Assembly: GCF_014334115.1 (NCBI RefSeq)
Contig: NZ_CP060494.1
Span: 248,001-312,000, forward strand
From: Sphingosinithalassobacter sp. CS137
GTDB lineage: Bacteria; Pseudomonadota; Alphaproteobacteria; Sphingomonadales; Sphingomonadaceae
Direction: 5' to 3'
Length of the DNA stretch: 64,000 nucleotides
The notes beneath the pieces are model-generated. The model saw only the letters and a list, made by a program, of their open reading frames with translations, was not told the origin of the DNA and ran no database searches. Below, piece by piece: positions 34,401 to 39,613 of this stretch (the stretch's first letter is position 1; each line of letters starts with the position of its first letter). The position numbers and the translations under genes were made by a program.

Positions 34401-35825
34401 ATGGGCAACGGCACCATCGGCTCGACGACCGTTGAGGGCACGATCGCGCCGGGCAATTCGATCGGCGCGCTGCGCGTCGACGGCGATCTCGTGTTCGGCG
34501 CTTCCGGCACCTATCAGGTCGAGTTCAATCCGCTGGGGCAGGTCGACCGTGTCGACGTCACGGGAACGGCGACGCTGGGAGGAGCCCGGGTGGTCGCCAT
34601 CGGCAGCGGCGGGAACTACGCGCCGCAGACCGACTATACCATCCTCACCGCCCAGGGCGGCGTGCAGGGGACGTTCGGCGGCGTGACGAGCGATCTTGCC
34701 TTCCTCACCCCCGAGCTCCGCTATGCGGCGAACAGCGTGGTGCTGCGGATGCAGCGCAACGACGTGTCGTTCGACCGGGTGGCGCGCAGCTTCAACCAGC
34801 GGAGCACCGCCGTCGCGGTCGAGGATCTCGGCTTCGGCACGCCGCTGTACACGGCGGTCGCCAACCTCTCGGCGGAGGACGCGCGCGGGGCGTTCGATCA
34901 GCTGTCGGGCGAGGATCATGTCACGCTGCGCGGTGCGCTGGTCGAGGACAGCCGCTTCCTGCGCGACGCGTTCGCTGCGCGCGGGGCGATGGGCGGGGCC
35001 GTCGAAGGCGCCGCCATCTGGGGCCAGGTGCTGGGTTCGTGGCGAAGCGCCGAGGGCGATGGCAACGCTTCGGGATACGACCGCTCGGTCGAAGGACTGA
35101 TCGCGGGCGTCGAAGGCGCGCTGGGGGCCAACTGGCGCATCGGCGCCGCCGCCGGATACAGCACGACCGAGCTGCGGACCGACGCCGGAGCCGAGCAGCT
35201 GGTCGAGACGATGCATGTCGGCGGCTATGCGGCGGGCAGCTACGGCGGGTTCCATGCAACGCTCGGCGCCGGCTATGCCGCGCACGAGGTGAATGCGTCG
35301 CGCCGCGTCGCGTTCGGAGCGATCTCGGATACCGCCAATGCGGACCATGCGATGAGCACGGCGCAGCTGTTCGGCGAAATCGGCTACCAGCACGATTATG
35401 GTGGCTTTTCGCTCGAACCCTTTGCCGGGATCGCGCATGTCGCCCTCTCCGGTGCGGCACTTCAGGAGCGCGCAGAGCTCGTGGCGCTCCGCACGCGCAC
35501 CGATGGCTTCAGTGCCAGCTTCGGGACGATCGGCGTCCGCGCGTCGAGCGCCTTCGATGTCGGCAGCGTCGGCATGCATCTGGATGCCGCCGTCGCGACG
35601 CGGCATGTGCTGGGCGATCGAATCCCCTCGGCCGATTTCAGCTTCGGCAGTGGCCCCGCGTTCCGGGTCCGCGGGCTGGGCATCGAGCGCAGCCTGGCGA
35701 CGGCCAATCTGGGGATCGGCGTGGACGTCGGGCAGCGGACGAGCATCCGCCTGGCCTATGACGGCGCTTTCGGGAGCAGGAGCGAGGATCACGGCGTGCG
35801 CGCCGGGCTGACCGTTCAGTTCTGA
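22461..35825 (+). CDS. Giant autotransporter with passenger-associated beta-strand repeats
   Basis: One uninterrupted frame of 4454 codons, a type Va secreted surface protein. An N-terminal signal of about 41 residues ends near RAQA. The passenger is a predicted beta-helix made of PATR-type repeats with the core GGTT(I/V)..GTL(Q/R)IGDGGT.GS, SGTGSLVQAGSGTLVLTG. Five larger modules, each opening with FWDG and running to MQFA.DGY and RVGDGS, begin at 23601, 25083, 30546, 31821 and 33510. From about residue 4184 (WGQVLGSWRS) to the final Phe is the 12-strand autotransporter barrel. The ATG at 22461 is chosen over an upstream start at 22383 because it directly precedes the signal peptide. Likely role is adhesion or biofilm; that is inference from the family. 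Confidence 0.93.
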   Translation: MRRIVVAAPNGAVRPIRMRAFAAGLLLSGTALTAPQVARAQAVIVHNANTSYNGTVTENADVYVGDGTSGTLNLGTGGTYTNTGTMRVGHRPGGDGTINATGGWNSNGDLIIGSDGGTGTVNLNGAAALRVGLTGTGSIYLSSDTTGTGRLRIGSAASSVSAGSIVFSSATSVLEFAHGSTAPYDFTIGMVGLWDAGTILQSSGITRLSGDSSGFGGVARVVGGTLLLDGSLGGAIDVQGGTLGGVGSSAGSVTVADGARLSPGGDGAVGTLTMGGLSLSGGSILAFDLGAPLEIGGTTNDLLVVNGNLTLDGTLDITNTGMGDGFGGGLYRLISYTGALNDQGLALGALPTGTDASKLEIQTAVAGQVNLFNGAAPNYAFWDGNNPALHGDGVIQGGSGTWTADSSGNAWTNSGGVAIGGFSPNPGLAIFAGSAGTVTVDTSAGAIGLTGMQFATDGYRLEGGTLDLASTLTNVRVGDGTSAGSGWRATIDTILAGSGGLEKNDLGTLVLSGINSYTGETRISAGTLELRGGSAIADGGAVTLGNVGSARLLVLNSETIGALSGGGTSGGYVEIAAGQLLTTGNGTSTSFGGIISGPGALAKAGSGTLTLSGANTFSGGTAVLAGTLIGGATNAFGSGAMTVDGTLDIGGFNQQVASLAGSGTVTNNGTGRTLTISGSESTTFSGTIRNGSGVLGLVKAGSGTLTITGATIHSGAFAINGGSVVLDGLISGTGTLAVANGASFGGLGSTTRTVSVTSGGTIAPGAAGVGTLTVGGLNMSSGSRMAFQLGAPGASGASDRIQVNGVVTLNGAVVDVTDAGGFGPGVYRLIDYTDFLDGSGAISIGNKPVGTALSIQTAVDYQVNLVNSTGLTLQFWDGGDPALWNNGAVNGGSGTWSNSGVGWTDANGLVTAPMQPVPGFAVFQGTPGTVTLQSTPPANFWEDPTPVQFTGMQFASDGYSLGGDIVYLSPGDRIFRVGDGTSAGAGYTATINSTIQGFGTLVKTDLGTLVLTQANQNSGGVRIEAGTLRVSTGALGSGAVSMTGGVLDYASGAAISNALSGTLTLNQTGGSATQSGAISSGSLTKTGDGTLTLSGSNNYSGDTIVQAGRLTLANAGVASARSSFTIASGATLALTSSSQIGALSGAGTVITGGNNLAVGGNSADGSYSGSLTGIGALQKLGLGTQTLTGASTYSGGTVIAGGTLQIGDGGATGSITGIIINNGRLRYNRTGLLTQSDVISGIGRVEVSGGIQLTLTATNSYTGGTTIDNGSQLWISGTNAWIVGDVVNNGVFTISRAGSNTFTGTISGSGVFQQGTGELILTADSSFTGRTNVGGTLRLGDGGTTGSLASGTINLMSGGTLIANRSNDLVLSSEIAGAGSLQHAGSGTLVLTGAASHGGGTVSSTGTLQIGDGGTSGSIQGAITAAGDIVFNRSDDHAFTGSIVSAQNVIKRGAGTLTMNGLYSTTVIDSGTLRLVGSGAGGFETLYVSPVVNNGALVFDRSNATVMDGVISGSGSVEVRGGQLVTLRGANTYTGGTVITSGQLVLNTGSVVGDIVNQDRLVFASPGTFNGTISGTGTVRISDALTMTGAQSYTGTTYIHTGSTLAVRGSLASRSIEVEGTLVGEGAGDFTVSGAISGQGALHKAGTGTMVLTGAVLLDGGAQITGGTLQIGDGGSTGSISGTITNDGVLAFHRDEWTFDSRVVGTGVLRQMAGKTILTNLVRPGGGTQILAGGTLQVGNGGTIGALESDVQNDGALVFARSDFFSFSHSVTGSGSLTQAGPGTLRLLNDNSYTGGTTIAGGTLQIGNGGTIGSIVGSVVNNGVLAFQRSDDVTFGGAISGTGSLQKLGTNVLTLTGENSFAGGTTILGGTLRIGNGGTTGTITGPIANSGTLTFERSDTSSYGGTISGAGRLVKAGAGTLVLTGDALHSGGTTIAAGMLQVGGGGTTGSIAADVVTNGTLAFNRSDLVTFGGPISGTGQLVQAGSGTLVLTGAATHSGGTTVAAGTLRVGDGATGGSLAGDVVTNGTLVFDRSDSHSFTGAISGTGQLVQQGSGTLVLAGAATHSGGTTIASGTLRVGNGVTGSLAGDVVNEGVLAFHQMGDVTFGGTISGTGSLEKLGANTLTLTADHSYAGGTTIAAGMLRIGDGGTSGSLVGAIINDGTLTFDRSDTSSFGGTISGSGQLVKAGAGALLLTGDATHSGGTTVSAGMLQIGGGGTSGSLAGDVVTNGTLAFNRSDFVTFGGAISGSGRLVQAGSGTLVLAGAATHSGGTTVASGTLRIGDGGTAGSLAGDVVNNGTLAFDRSDMFGFAGAISGTGWLVKTGSGTLVLTGGATHSGGTSIASGALQIGNGGTSGSLAGNVVTAGTLIFNRSDDVSLAGTISGTGSLQKLGTNVLTLTGNNSFAGGTTIAGGTLRIGDGGTSGAIIGSVSNSGTLVFDRSDTLRYGGAISGAGRLVHAGSGTLVLTGSARHDGGTTVAGGTLQIGDGGTTGVLMGPVINSGTLVFNRSDTTDFSGSISGTGSLVQAGSGLLLLTSSHSFTGGTRVEAGGLALAGISLQGDVSVVGGMLGGVGSIAGRVTMGNGTLAGGQGQLLSMGALALDSRSTVHVGLGAPTGGGALFSVAGDLTLDGTLTVTDLGGFGAGIYRLFDYGGTLTDNGFAFGTLPAGIVAADLWVQTSTANRVNLVSTAGATLSFWDGSAAANANNGVVDGGAGTWRVDLRGWTSADGSVNGRYSPNPSFAIFQGTAGAVTVDGSGGAIGVTGMQFAVDGYSLSGDTITLADPQSIVRVGDGSTAGAATRATIANVLGGAGGLVKSDLGTLILAGANSYTGGTTVSGGVLQIGDGGTSGSIIGDVVTNATLAFNRSDAATFGGAISGTGTLVQAGSGTLTLTGAATHSGGTTIASGTLRIGNGGMTGALAGDVVNNGTLVFDRAGSVAFGGTVSGSGSLVQAGSGTLVLSTAHSYTGGTRIERGSLVLSGGSLAGDVTVGGGVFGGSGSVAGRVSVGNATLSAMQGQPLTMGALTLSAGSFVDVGLGAPSGAAVYRIGGDLTLDGTLGVLDLGGFGGGIYRLFDYGGTLTNNGLEIGGTPTGVAATDLRVQTAVAGQVNLVSTTGVTLSFWDGAAAANVDNGRIDGGTGVWRADGLGWTNADGTLNGSYSPNPTFAVFQGAAGAVTVDGSAGAIAVTGMQFAVDGYTVTGDAITLADAQTVVRVGDGSAAGAGIRATLANALVGTGGLAKSDLGTLILTGTNSYSGGTTIGSGTLQIGNGGTLGTITGDVVNNATLAFDRSDAFVFGGAISGTGALVKAGGGTLTLTGSATHGGGTTVAAGTLRVGAGGTTGSLAGNVTNNGTLAFDRSDSLTVAGSIAGSGALVQAGGGTLVLTGVATHGGGTTISAGTLRIGNGGTTGSIVGSIANAGVLAFDRSDAATFAGTVTGSGRVVQAGSGTLLVTGALAHGGGTAITQGTLQLGTGGSLSGAVDLAGTLAFARADAVDFAGSISGAGTLRQIGAGALTLSGNSSGFTGATLVTAGRLAVNGVLGASQSTLDVQGGATLAGTGTIGGRVALADGATLAGIQGQTLAMGALALSSGSIVDVTLGGSGTQALFSVAGDLTLDGTLNVTDLGGFGVGVYRLFDYAGALTDRGLAIGTLPGGSSADDAYVQTAVANQVNLVNSSGVTLHFWDGGDAANANNGSVDGGSGSWSNSGRNWTGADGRVNNAMTPQPGFAIFQGAAGTVRIDGSAGAVIATGMQFASDGYRLAGDALTLSGERAIVRVGDGSATGAGFTATIDAAIGGSAALVKTDLGTLVLTGANSYTGGTIVQAGTLVGNAASIRGDIDTAGTVVFDQAGDASFGGAISGSGTLVKQGAGALRLTGTNSADWSVLAGDLVSTSALFTGDLDIAANATFTFDQATNGVYSGSITGAGSIRFLGGGVVQLTAASSGFQGLTTIGESGTSTMLSVNGTLGGRLFVASGGTLMGNGTIGSTTVEGTIAPGNSIGALRVDGDLVFGASGTYQVEFNPLGQVDRVDVTGTATLGGARVVAIGSGGNYAPQTDYTILTAQGGVQGTFGGVTSDLAFLTPELRYAANSVVLRMQRNDVSFDRVARSFNQRSTAVAVEDLGFGTPLYTAVANLSAEDARGAFDQLSGEDHVTLRGALVEDSRFLRDAFAARGAMGGAVEGAAIWGQVLGSWRSAEGDGNASGYDRSVEGLIAGVEGALGANWRIGAAAGYSTTELRTDAGAEQLVETMHVGGYAAGSYGGFHATLGAGYAAHEVNASRRVAFGAISDTANADHAMSTAQLFGEIGYQHDYGGFSLEPFAGIAHVALSGAALQERAELVALRTRTDGFSASFGTIGVRASSAFDVGSVGMHLDAAVATRHVLGDRIPSADFSFGSGPAFRVRGLGIERSLATANLGIGVDVGQRTSIRLAYDGAFGSRSEDHGVRAGLTVQF
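27843..30083 (+). repeat. Eleven tandem 68-codon repeats in the autotransporter
   Basis: A head-to-tail run of 11 units: ten of 204 bases and one (starting near 28665) of 201 bases, 2241 bases in all. Each unit begins GGTT and ends in LTG followed by a short variable tag such as ATHS or NSFA. Units alternate between closely similar versions (for instance GTLVLTGAATHS and TNVLTLTGNNSFA types), so they are more alike than the degenerate units before 27843. Homologous exchange between units is likely. Confidence 0.85.
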
Positions 35826-35861
35826 CGCAAGGCTCTGCGATCCGCTCGCATTGATAGTTCC

Positions 35862-35910
35862 GCGTGCGGAAGGGGGGCGCCAGAGGCCTTGCTGCCCCCT
35901 TCGGCTTTGC
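35862..35910 (+). terminator. Terminator hairpin after the autotransporter
   Basis: A strong stem with GGAAGGGGGGC pairing with GCCCCCTTC, about 45 bases after the autotransporter stop. A weak T-run (CTTTG) follows the stem. Confidence 0.6.
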
Positions 35911-36325
35911 GCGCGCGAACAGCTGGACGCGCCGAACAACACGGCGGCCGAGGCGATCGCGGGCGGGAATTGCCGCGCCGAGGGTCGGATTTCAGGATGG
36001 GCATTGTACCTCAAGCACCCGAGCGCCGTCTGCTGGTCGGCCAGCCGCGGGCGGGGGCATGCCATTCGGTATCTCCGGCGAGAATGCGACTCTCCGAAAC
36101 GCCCACCCCACCCGAACGCAGGAAGGCTATCGCGCGAAATCGCGCTGCACGGGCCGGAACACAATCGATCCGAAGTCTTCCGCGGCAGTCTTGGAGGCGG
36201 CCGCCATCGGCGGCGTCACACCGGCGTGCGCGATCGAGCGGCTGCCCGTCGCAAAAGCGCCTGGAACCCAGGGCTTGGACCGATGCAGATGATTCGGGTG
36301 CAGAGCCTAGCTTGGAGAGGCAATC
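35911..36325. other. Gene-poor stretch before the tRNA-fragment repeat
   Basis: No frame here has a convincing domain or ribosome site. A plus-strand frame reads SAAVLEAAAIGGVTPACAIERL and a minus-strand frame reads AGVTPPMAAASKTAAEDFGSIVF near 36180-36290; either could be a decayed gene end, but neither can be assigned. Confidence 0.4.
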
Positions 36326-36342
36326 TGGTGACCCCTACGGGA
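36326..36342. repeat. Putative attachment site: 17-base copy of the tRNA-Glu 3' end
   Basis: TGGTGACCCCTACGGGA is identical to the 3' end of the minus-strand tRNA-Glu gene at 39009-39025, in the same orientation 2.68 kb away. A partial tRNA 3' end in direct repeat is the usual footprint of site-specific integration. The 2.7 kb between the copies contain the RHS toxin and immunity genes. Confidence 0.7.
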
Positions 36343-36505
36343 GTCAAGTCCTTTGCCTAATGCTTTGAAACACGCGAGAAATCTGCCCTTTCGGTGCAAG
36401 CGATACCATCAGAGATACCAGCAGATGTTTCGGATGCGATGAGCCGTTGCGAGATTGAAGAATGGCGAGTGAGGGGGCGCTAATCGCCGCCTTCGGGCGC
36501 GCCGA

Positions 36506-36676
36506 TCAGTTGTGCTCGCGGGGGGTCATGTACCTCGCTGCTCGTCTATTCCTCCCGAGCCGATAGCCGATCTCGCCATAATCGAGGTCGTCGATCCGAT
36601 GCAGCAGGAACACCGCGCGCGGCAACGTCTCCACGGTGTCGAGACGGCGGCGGAGTTCGTCCAGATCGTCTTCCAT
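36506..36676 (-). CDS. Mini sigma-factor region 4-like HTH protein
   Basis: A 56-residue protein. [39 protein letters not shown] closely follows the sigma-70 region 4 helix-turn-helix (LP..R.VFLL...D.L.Y.EIA..LG), but nothing resembling region 2 is present. The ATG at 36676 is chosen because AGGGAGAA precedes it; longer versions would run into GC-rich low-complexity DNA. It lies inside the islet bounded by the tRNA-Glu repeat. It may be a small DNA-binding regulator or the remnant of a larger sigma-like protein. Confidence 0.55.
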   Translation of the reverse strand: MEDDLDELRRRLDTVETLPRAVFLLHRIDDLDYGEIGYRLGRNRRAARYMTPREHN

Positions 36677-37123
36677 GTGGTTCTCCCTGCCTGCCCCCCC
36701 CCGTGCCTCGGACGGCGGGGTGGGCGGCAAGAGCGGACCGGCAGCCCCGCCGGCAGAGGCGGGGTGCACCCGCAGGGCCGTAACCTCGTGAAGGACCGGC
36801 GAAGCCGGTTGCGGCGCGCCGCGGCGGGGCTAAAGGGTAGCGACCGCCCGCACCGCTGGCCGAGGCCTCACGCCGGCGCGGGAACCGCGCCGACCGCATT
36901 GGCCGGGCAACGCCCGGTGGGAGCGGAGCGACCTGGCCCGCGCGTCAGCGCGGCCATGTCTCCATCGCAAAGCAGCTAAAGCGGCAAGAGATTCAAGCGC
37001 TTAGCACGCCCCTGGCACCAAAATAGCACCAGAGTCTCGCTCATGGTGCCACCTGTCTCCCTAAAAAACGATGTGCAGACAATGGCTTACCCCATAGGGG
37101 GAGCCATTCCCTTTATCTTGCTT
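36677..37123. other. 447-base intergenic region of the islet
   Basis: The first 300 bases are very GC-rich with several small hairpins, for example CCCCGCC-GGCAGA-GGCGGGG near 36752-36771. The last 120 bases are AT-richer. No gene with a credible start was found. The composition change near 36970-37050 may mark an old junction. Confidence 0.4.
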
Positions 37124-37684
37124 TCAAAGTTCAAGTGGAACCTTGTTCAGCAACTTGTCCGTAGATTCGGACCACTCTTTAAGCAGGTCTTGTACGGCAG
37201 GCCATCCACCAGAGGACTGTGCCTCTCGTAGCTTTATCAGCTTGTCCGATATCGCTCTCGATCCAAAACAACCCTCTGCCACGTCAAGAAATTCATTAGC
37301 CTGATCAAAATTACTGCTTCTGACAAGGCATATAAGTCTGGTCCAGTCTGCGTATTCCCCCTTGATTTTCTTAAAATCAAGATACGAAACTAGTTGAATC
37401 GCTTGCCTAATAGGAGAAATTATCCGTCGATATTCATTAAATATTCCATCGAGCGGCCCCTCAAACGTGCTTAAATCAGCAACTCGTTCTCCGAGAGTCA
37501 TGTGGAGAAAGGAAATCTCATCAAAAACAGGTAATATGAATGTCCAAATGTAGGTAGCCGATGGCGCCGCATCGATAGCGATTCCAGATAATATATCTTC
37601 GCTTCGCGCACCAATAAGGAAGTTTCCACTAGCGTGAAACCCAAATTTCTTCGACGCGCTCTTAATCTGCTTCTTGTCCAGCAT
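37124..37684 (-). CDS. Probable immunity protein for the RHS toxin
   Basis: A 186-residue protein of no recognised family, starting MLDKKQIKSASKKFGFHASG. It has no signal peptide or obvious membrane segment and ends in a charged helical stretch (QDLLKEWSESTDKLLNKV). Its DNA is clearly AT-richer than the surroundings, as is the 3' end of the RHS gene. It begins two bases after the RHS stop codon, the standard place for the immunity gene of a polymorphic toxin. The immunity role is inferred from that position and the shared composition, not from homology. Confidence 0.65.
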   Translation of the reverse strand: MLDKKQIKSASKKFGFHASGNFLIGARSEDILSGIAIDAAPSATYIWTFILPVFDEISFLHMTLGERVADLSTFEGPLDGIFNEYRRIISPIRQAIQLVSYLDFKKIKGEYADWTRLICLVRSSNFDQANEFLDVAEGCFGSRAISDKLIKLREAQSSGGWPAVQDLLKEWSESTDKLLNKVPLEL

Positions 37685-37686
37685 CT

Positions 37687-38802
37687 TTAACCTGCCCCCG
37701 GCGCTTCCACGAGGCCGCATACGCCTGTCCCGGTCGGAAGGTTCTTTCTATAGTTTTCAATCTCCGATGGAGTCGGAACTGCAAAACCACTCTTAAGTTC
37801 AACTACATAAGAGGGTGCATTTATGGGGCCGTACACTCCGTCTGCTCGAACTGACCCCGGCGTGCCATAAGGCACAACCAAGCCATCCTTATAGGAAACC
37901 TCTGCATTGTAGAGGCCGCCAGTCGCCTTAATAGTCGCTGCAAACTGCGCATGGATACGGCTTCCTCGTATCACGCTAAACGGGAAAATCGAATACATCG
38001 GACGGTAGGGATTGTCGGCAAAGGCAGTGTTGGCCGCCCGCCGGAATGTGCCGAAGCTAGCTTCCGATCCGCAATTGTCGAGCTGGCGCGGGTTATTTTG
38101 CTGCGCATCTTGCTCAATGCCAGTACCGAGCCCACCACCAGCTCTACCACCACCACCACCGCCATAACGATATCCGCCGCCCGTGCCATAGGTATAGTAT
38201 CCGGTGGATCCTCCCAGCCGCCAGCCATAGACACATATATCCGGCATGGCGTTCGAATTCTCTTGGCTCGAATCGCCTTGCTCTCGACATTCTTCCAACC
38301 CCAGCGGATCGGTCGCATTTACCGGATCGTTCCCGACATAGGCATACATATTCATGCCGTCGCCATATCCGATGGGGTCGGTCTGCAGGAACCTGCCGAG
38401 GCTGGGCGAGTACATGCGGGCCTTGTAATAGTAGAGGCCTGCTTCGGGAAGCCACGCCTGGCCGGTGTACTGGAACCGGCCGCTGTTCGCGCCGGGAATG
38501 CCGAACTCGTCGTAGCTGTTGATCCCGTTCGCGATCGGCACGCCGCTTGCGTTGGTGACCGCGATGATCGAGCCGCGCTCGTCGGGGACGAGGAACCGCC
38601 GGTCGGCCGTTCCCGCGCCTTCGTACCAGACGAGCGGATCGTCCATTCCCGGCGCTGATACATAGCGCTTCAGCAGCGTGCCCGCGCTGTCGTACTCGCC
38701 GGCGATCTCAACGCCGTCATACAGGAACCGCGTCTGAACAGTGCTGCCATAGCTCGTCAGGCGACCCAGCGGATCGTAGCTGAACGTCACGCCGTTCGAC
38801 AT
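37687..38802 (-). CDS. Truncated RHS-repeat protein with nuclease-like C-terminal toxin domain
   Basis: A 371-residue frame from the first Met. RHS sequence continues in frame upstream to about 38900 (GYDLRGNLTSSNTIGYGYNLDN), where it stops being recognisable; a TGA is at 38941-38943. Residues 95-170 are the RHS core, with YDEFG, YTGQAWLPEAGLYYYKARMY, GRFLQTDPIGYGDG.N.YAYVGNDPVNATDPLGL. After a Gly-rich hinge (205-228), residues 245-371 form the variable tip. Asp321 and Glu335-x-Lys337 (YVVELKSG) fit a PD-(D/E)XK nuclease. The large N-terminal RHS shell and any secretion signal are missing, so it may be an orphan tip kept as a recombination donor. Confidence 0.75.
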   Translation of the reverse strand: MSNGVTFSYDPLGRLTSYGSTVQTRFLYDGVEIAGEYDSAGTLLKRYVSAPGMDDPLVWYEGAGTADRRFLVPDERGSIIAVTNASGVPIANGINSYDEFGIPGANSGRFQYTGQAWLPEAGLYYYKARMYSPSLGRFLQTDPIGYGDGMNMYAYVGNDPVNATDPLGLEECREQGDSSQENSNAMPDICVYGWRLGGSTGYYTYGTGGGYRYGGGGGGRAGGGLGTGIEQDAQQNNPRQLDNCGSEASFGTFRRAANTAFADNPYRPMYSIFPFSVIRGSRIHAQFAATIKATGGLYNAEVSYKDGLVVPYGTPGSVRADGVYGPINAPSYVVELKSGFAVPTPSEIENYRKNLPTGTGVCGLVEAPGAG

Positions 38803-39008
38803 GCCGGTGAGCAGATTGTCGAGATTATAGCCGTAGCCGATGGTGTTCGAACTGGTGAGGTTCCCGCGCAGGTCATAGCCGATCGGACTCGCTCCGATCG
38901 CCGGCAGCCGCGCCGCGGGTCTCAGCCGCTTCGATCGCCGTCACTGGCGACGCGACGAGGGAAAACAGCCATCTACGGCATGTTCTGGGATGCCTTGGGA
39001 AGGCATTT

Positions 39009-39084
39009 TGGTGACCCCTACGGGACTCGAACCCGTGTTTTCGCCGTGAGAGGGCGACGTCCTAGACCGCTAGACGAAGGGGCC
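39009..39084 (-). tRNA. tRNA-Glu (anticodon CTC)
   Basis: A full cloverleaf on the minus strand. The acceptor stem is GGCCCCT/AGGGGTC with an encoded CCA, the anticodon loop CTCTCAC gives CTC (reads GAG), and the T-arm is ACGGG-TTCGAGT-CCCGT. The last 17 bases are copied at 36326-36342, marking it as an integration target. Confidence 0.95.
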
Positions 39085-39129
39085 GTGCTTGTGCGGAAGC
39101 GGGGCACTTAGTGGCGCCGGCCGCCCCCG

Positions 39130-39613
39130 TCAAGCGGGCGCACGCCGCAGGCCGAGCCAGCGGCGCGCCGCCGGCCAATGCCGCAACAGCGTCGCCTCGA
39201 TCAGCAGCACGAGCAGCAAGGTCGCGCCGAAGAGCGGCATCAGCAGCCCGAGCAGGCAGATTGCGGCGACGAGCAATGGTCCGTAGCGCGGTCGCGCGAC
39301 TTGGGGGCGGGGCGCCGAGCTTTCCTTCTGGACGCCGTCGCCACCACAGCACGAAGCTTGATAGCGACAGCGTGGCGAGGCCTAAGGCAGTGAGCGTGCC
39401 CAGCAACTGGTTCGCGCGCCCCGCGCTTTCGCGCGGACCGACGGCCTCGATCGTCTCGAAGCGATGTTCCAGCATCGCCTCGATCTGCGGCTTCCAGAGA
39501 TAGATCGTGCCGGTGACCGTCAGCCACAGCACGAACGGCATCGTCAGCAATCCGGCGTAGAAGTGCCACCGCCACACGGCGTTGTACCAGCCGGCCCCCG
39601 CCACGCGCGCCAT
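39130..39613 (-). pseudogene. PepSY-associated membrane protein, internally deleted and frameshifted
   Basis: The start is normal for PepSY transmembrane proteins: GWYNAVWRWHFYAGLLTMPFVLWLTVTGTIYLWKPQIEAMLEHRF, a membrane segment. After GPRES the sequence jumps to RANQLLGTLTALGLATLSLSSFVLWWRRRPEGKLGAPP, which belongs near the C-terminus of such proteins; about 250 or more residues are missing between. A frameshift in the C-rich tract near 39310 then breaks the frame. The true tail (LLGLLMPLFGATLLLVLLIEATLLRHW) continues in another frame to a TGA at 39130-39132. The ATG overlaps the TonB receptor's stop. Intact relatives act with TonB receptors in metal or siderophore reduction. Confidence 0.78.

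Noticed and set aside
36546..36979. Overlapping frames on both strands in the GC-rich islet segment
   Set aside because: Low-complexity Arg/Gly/Pro translations without starts or domains.
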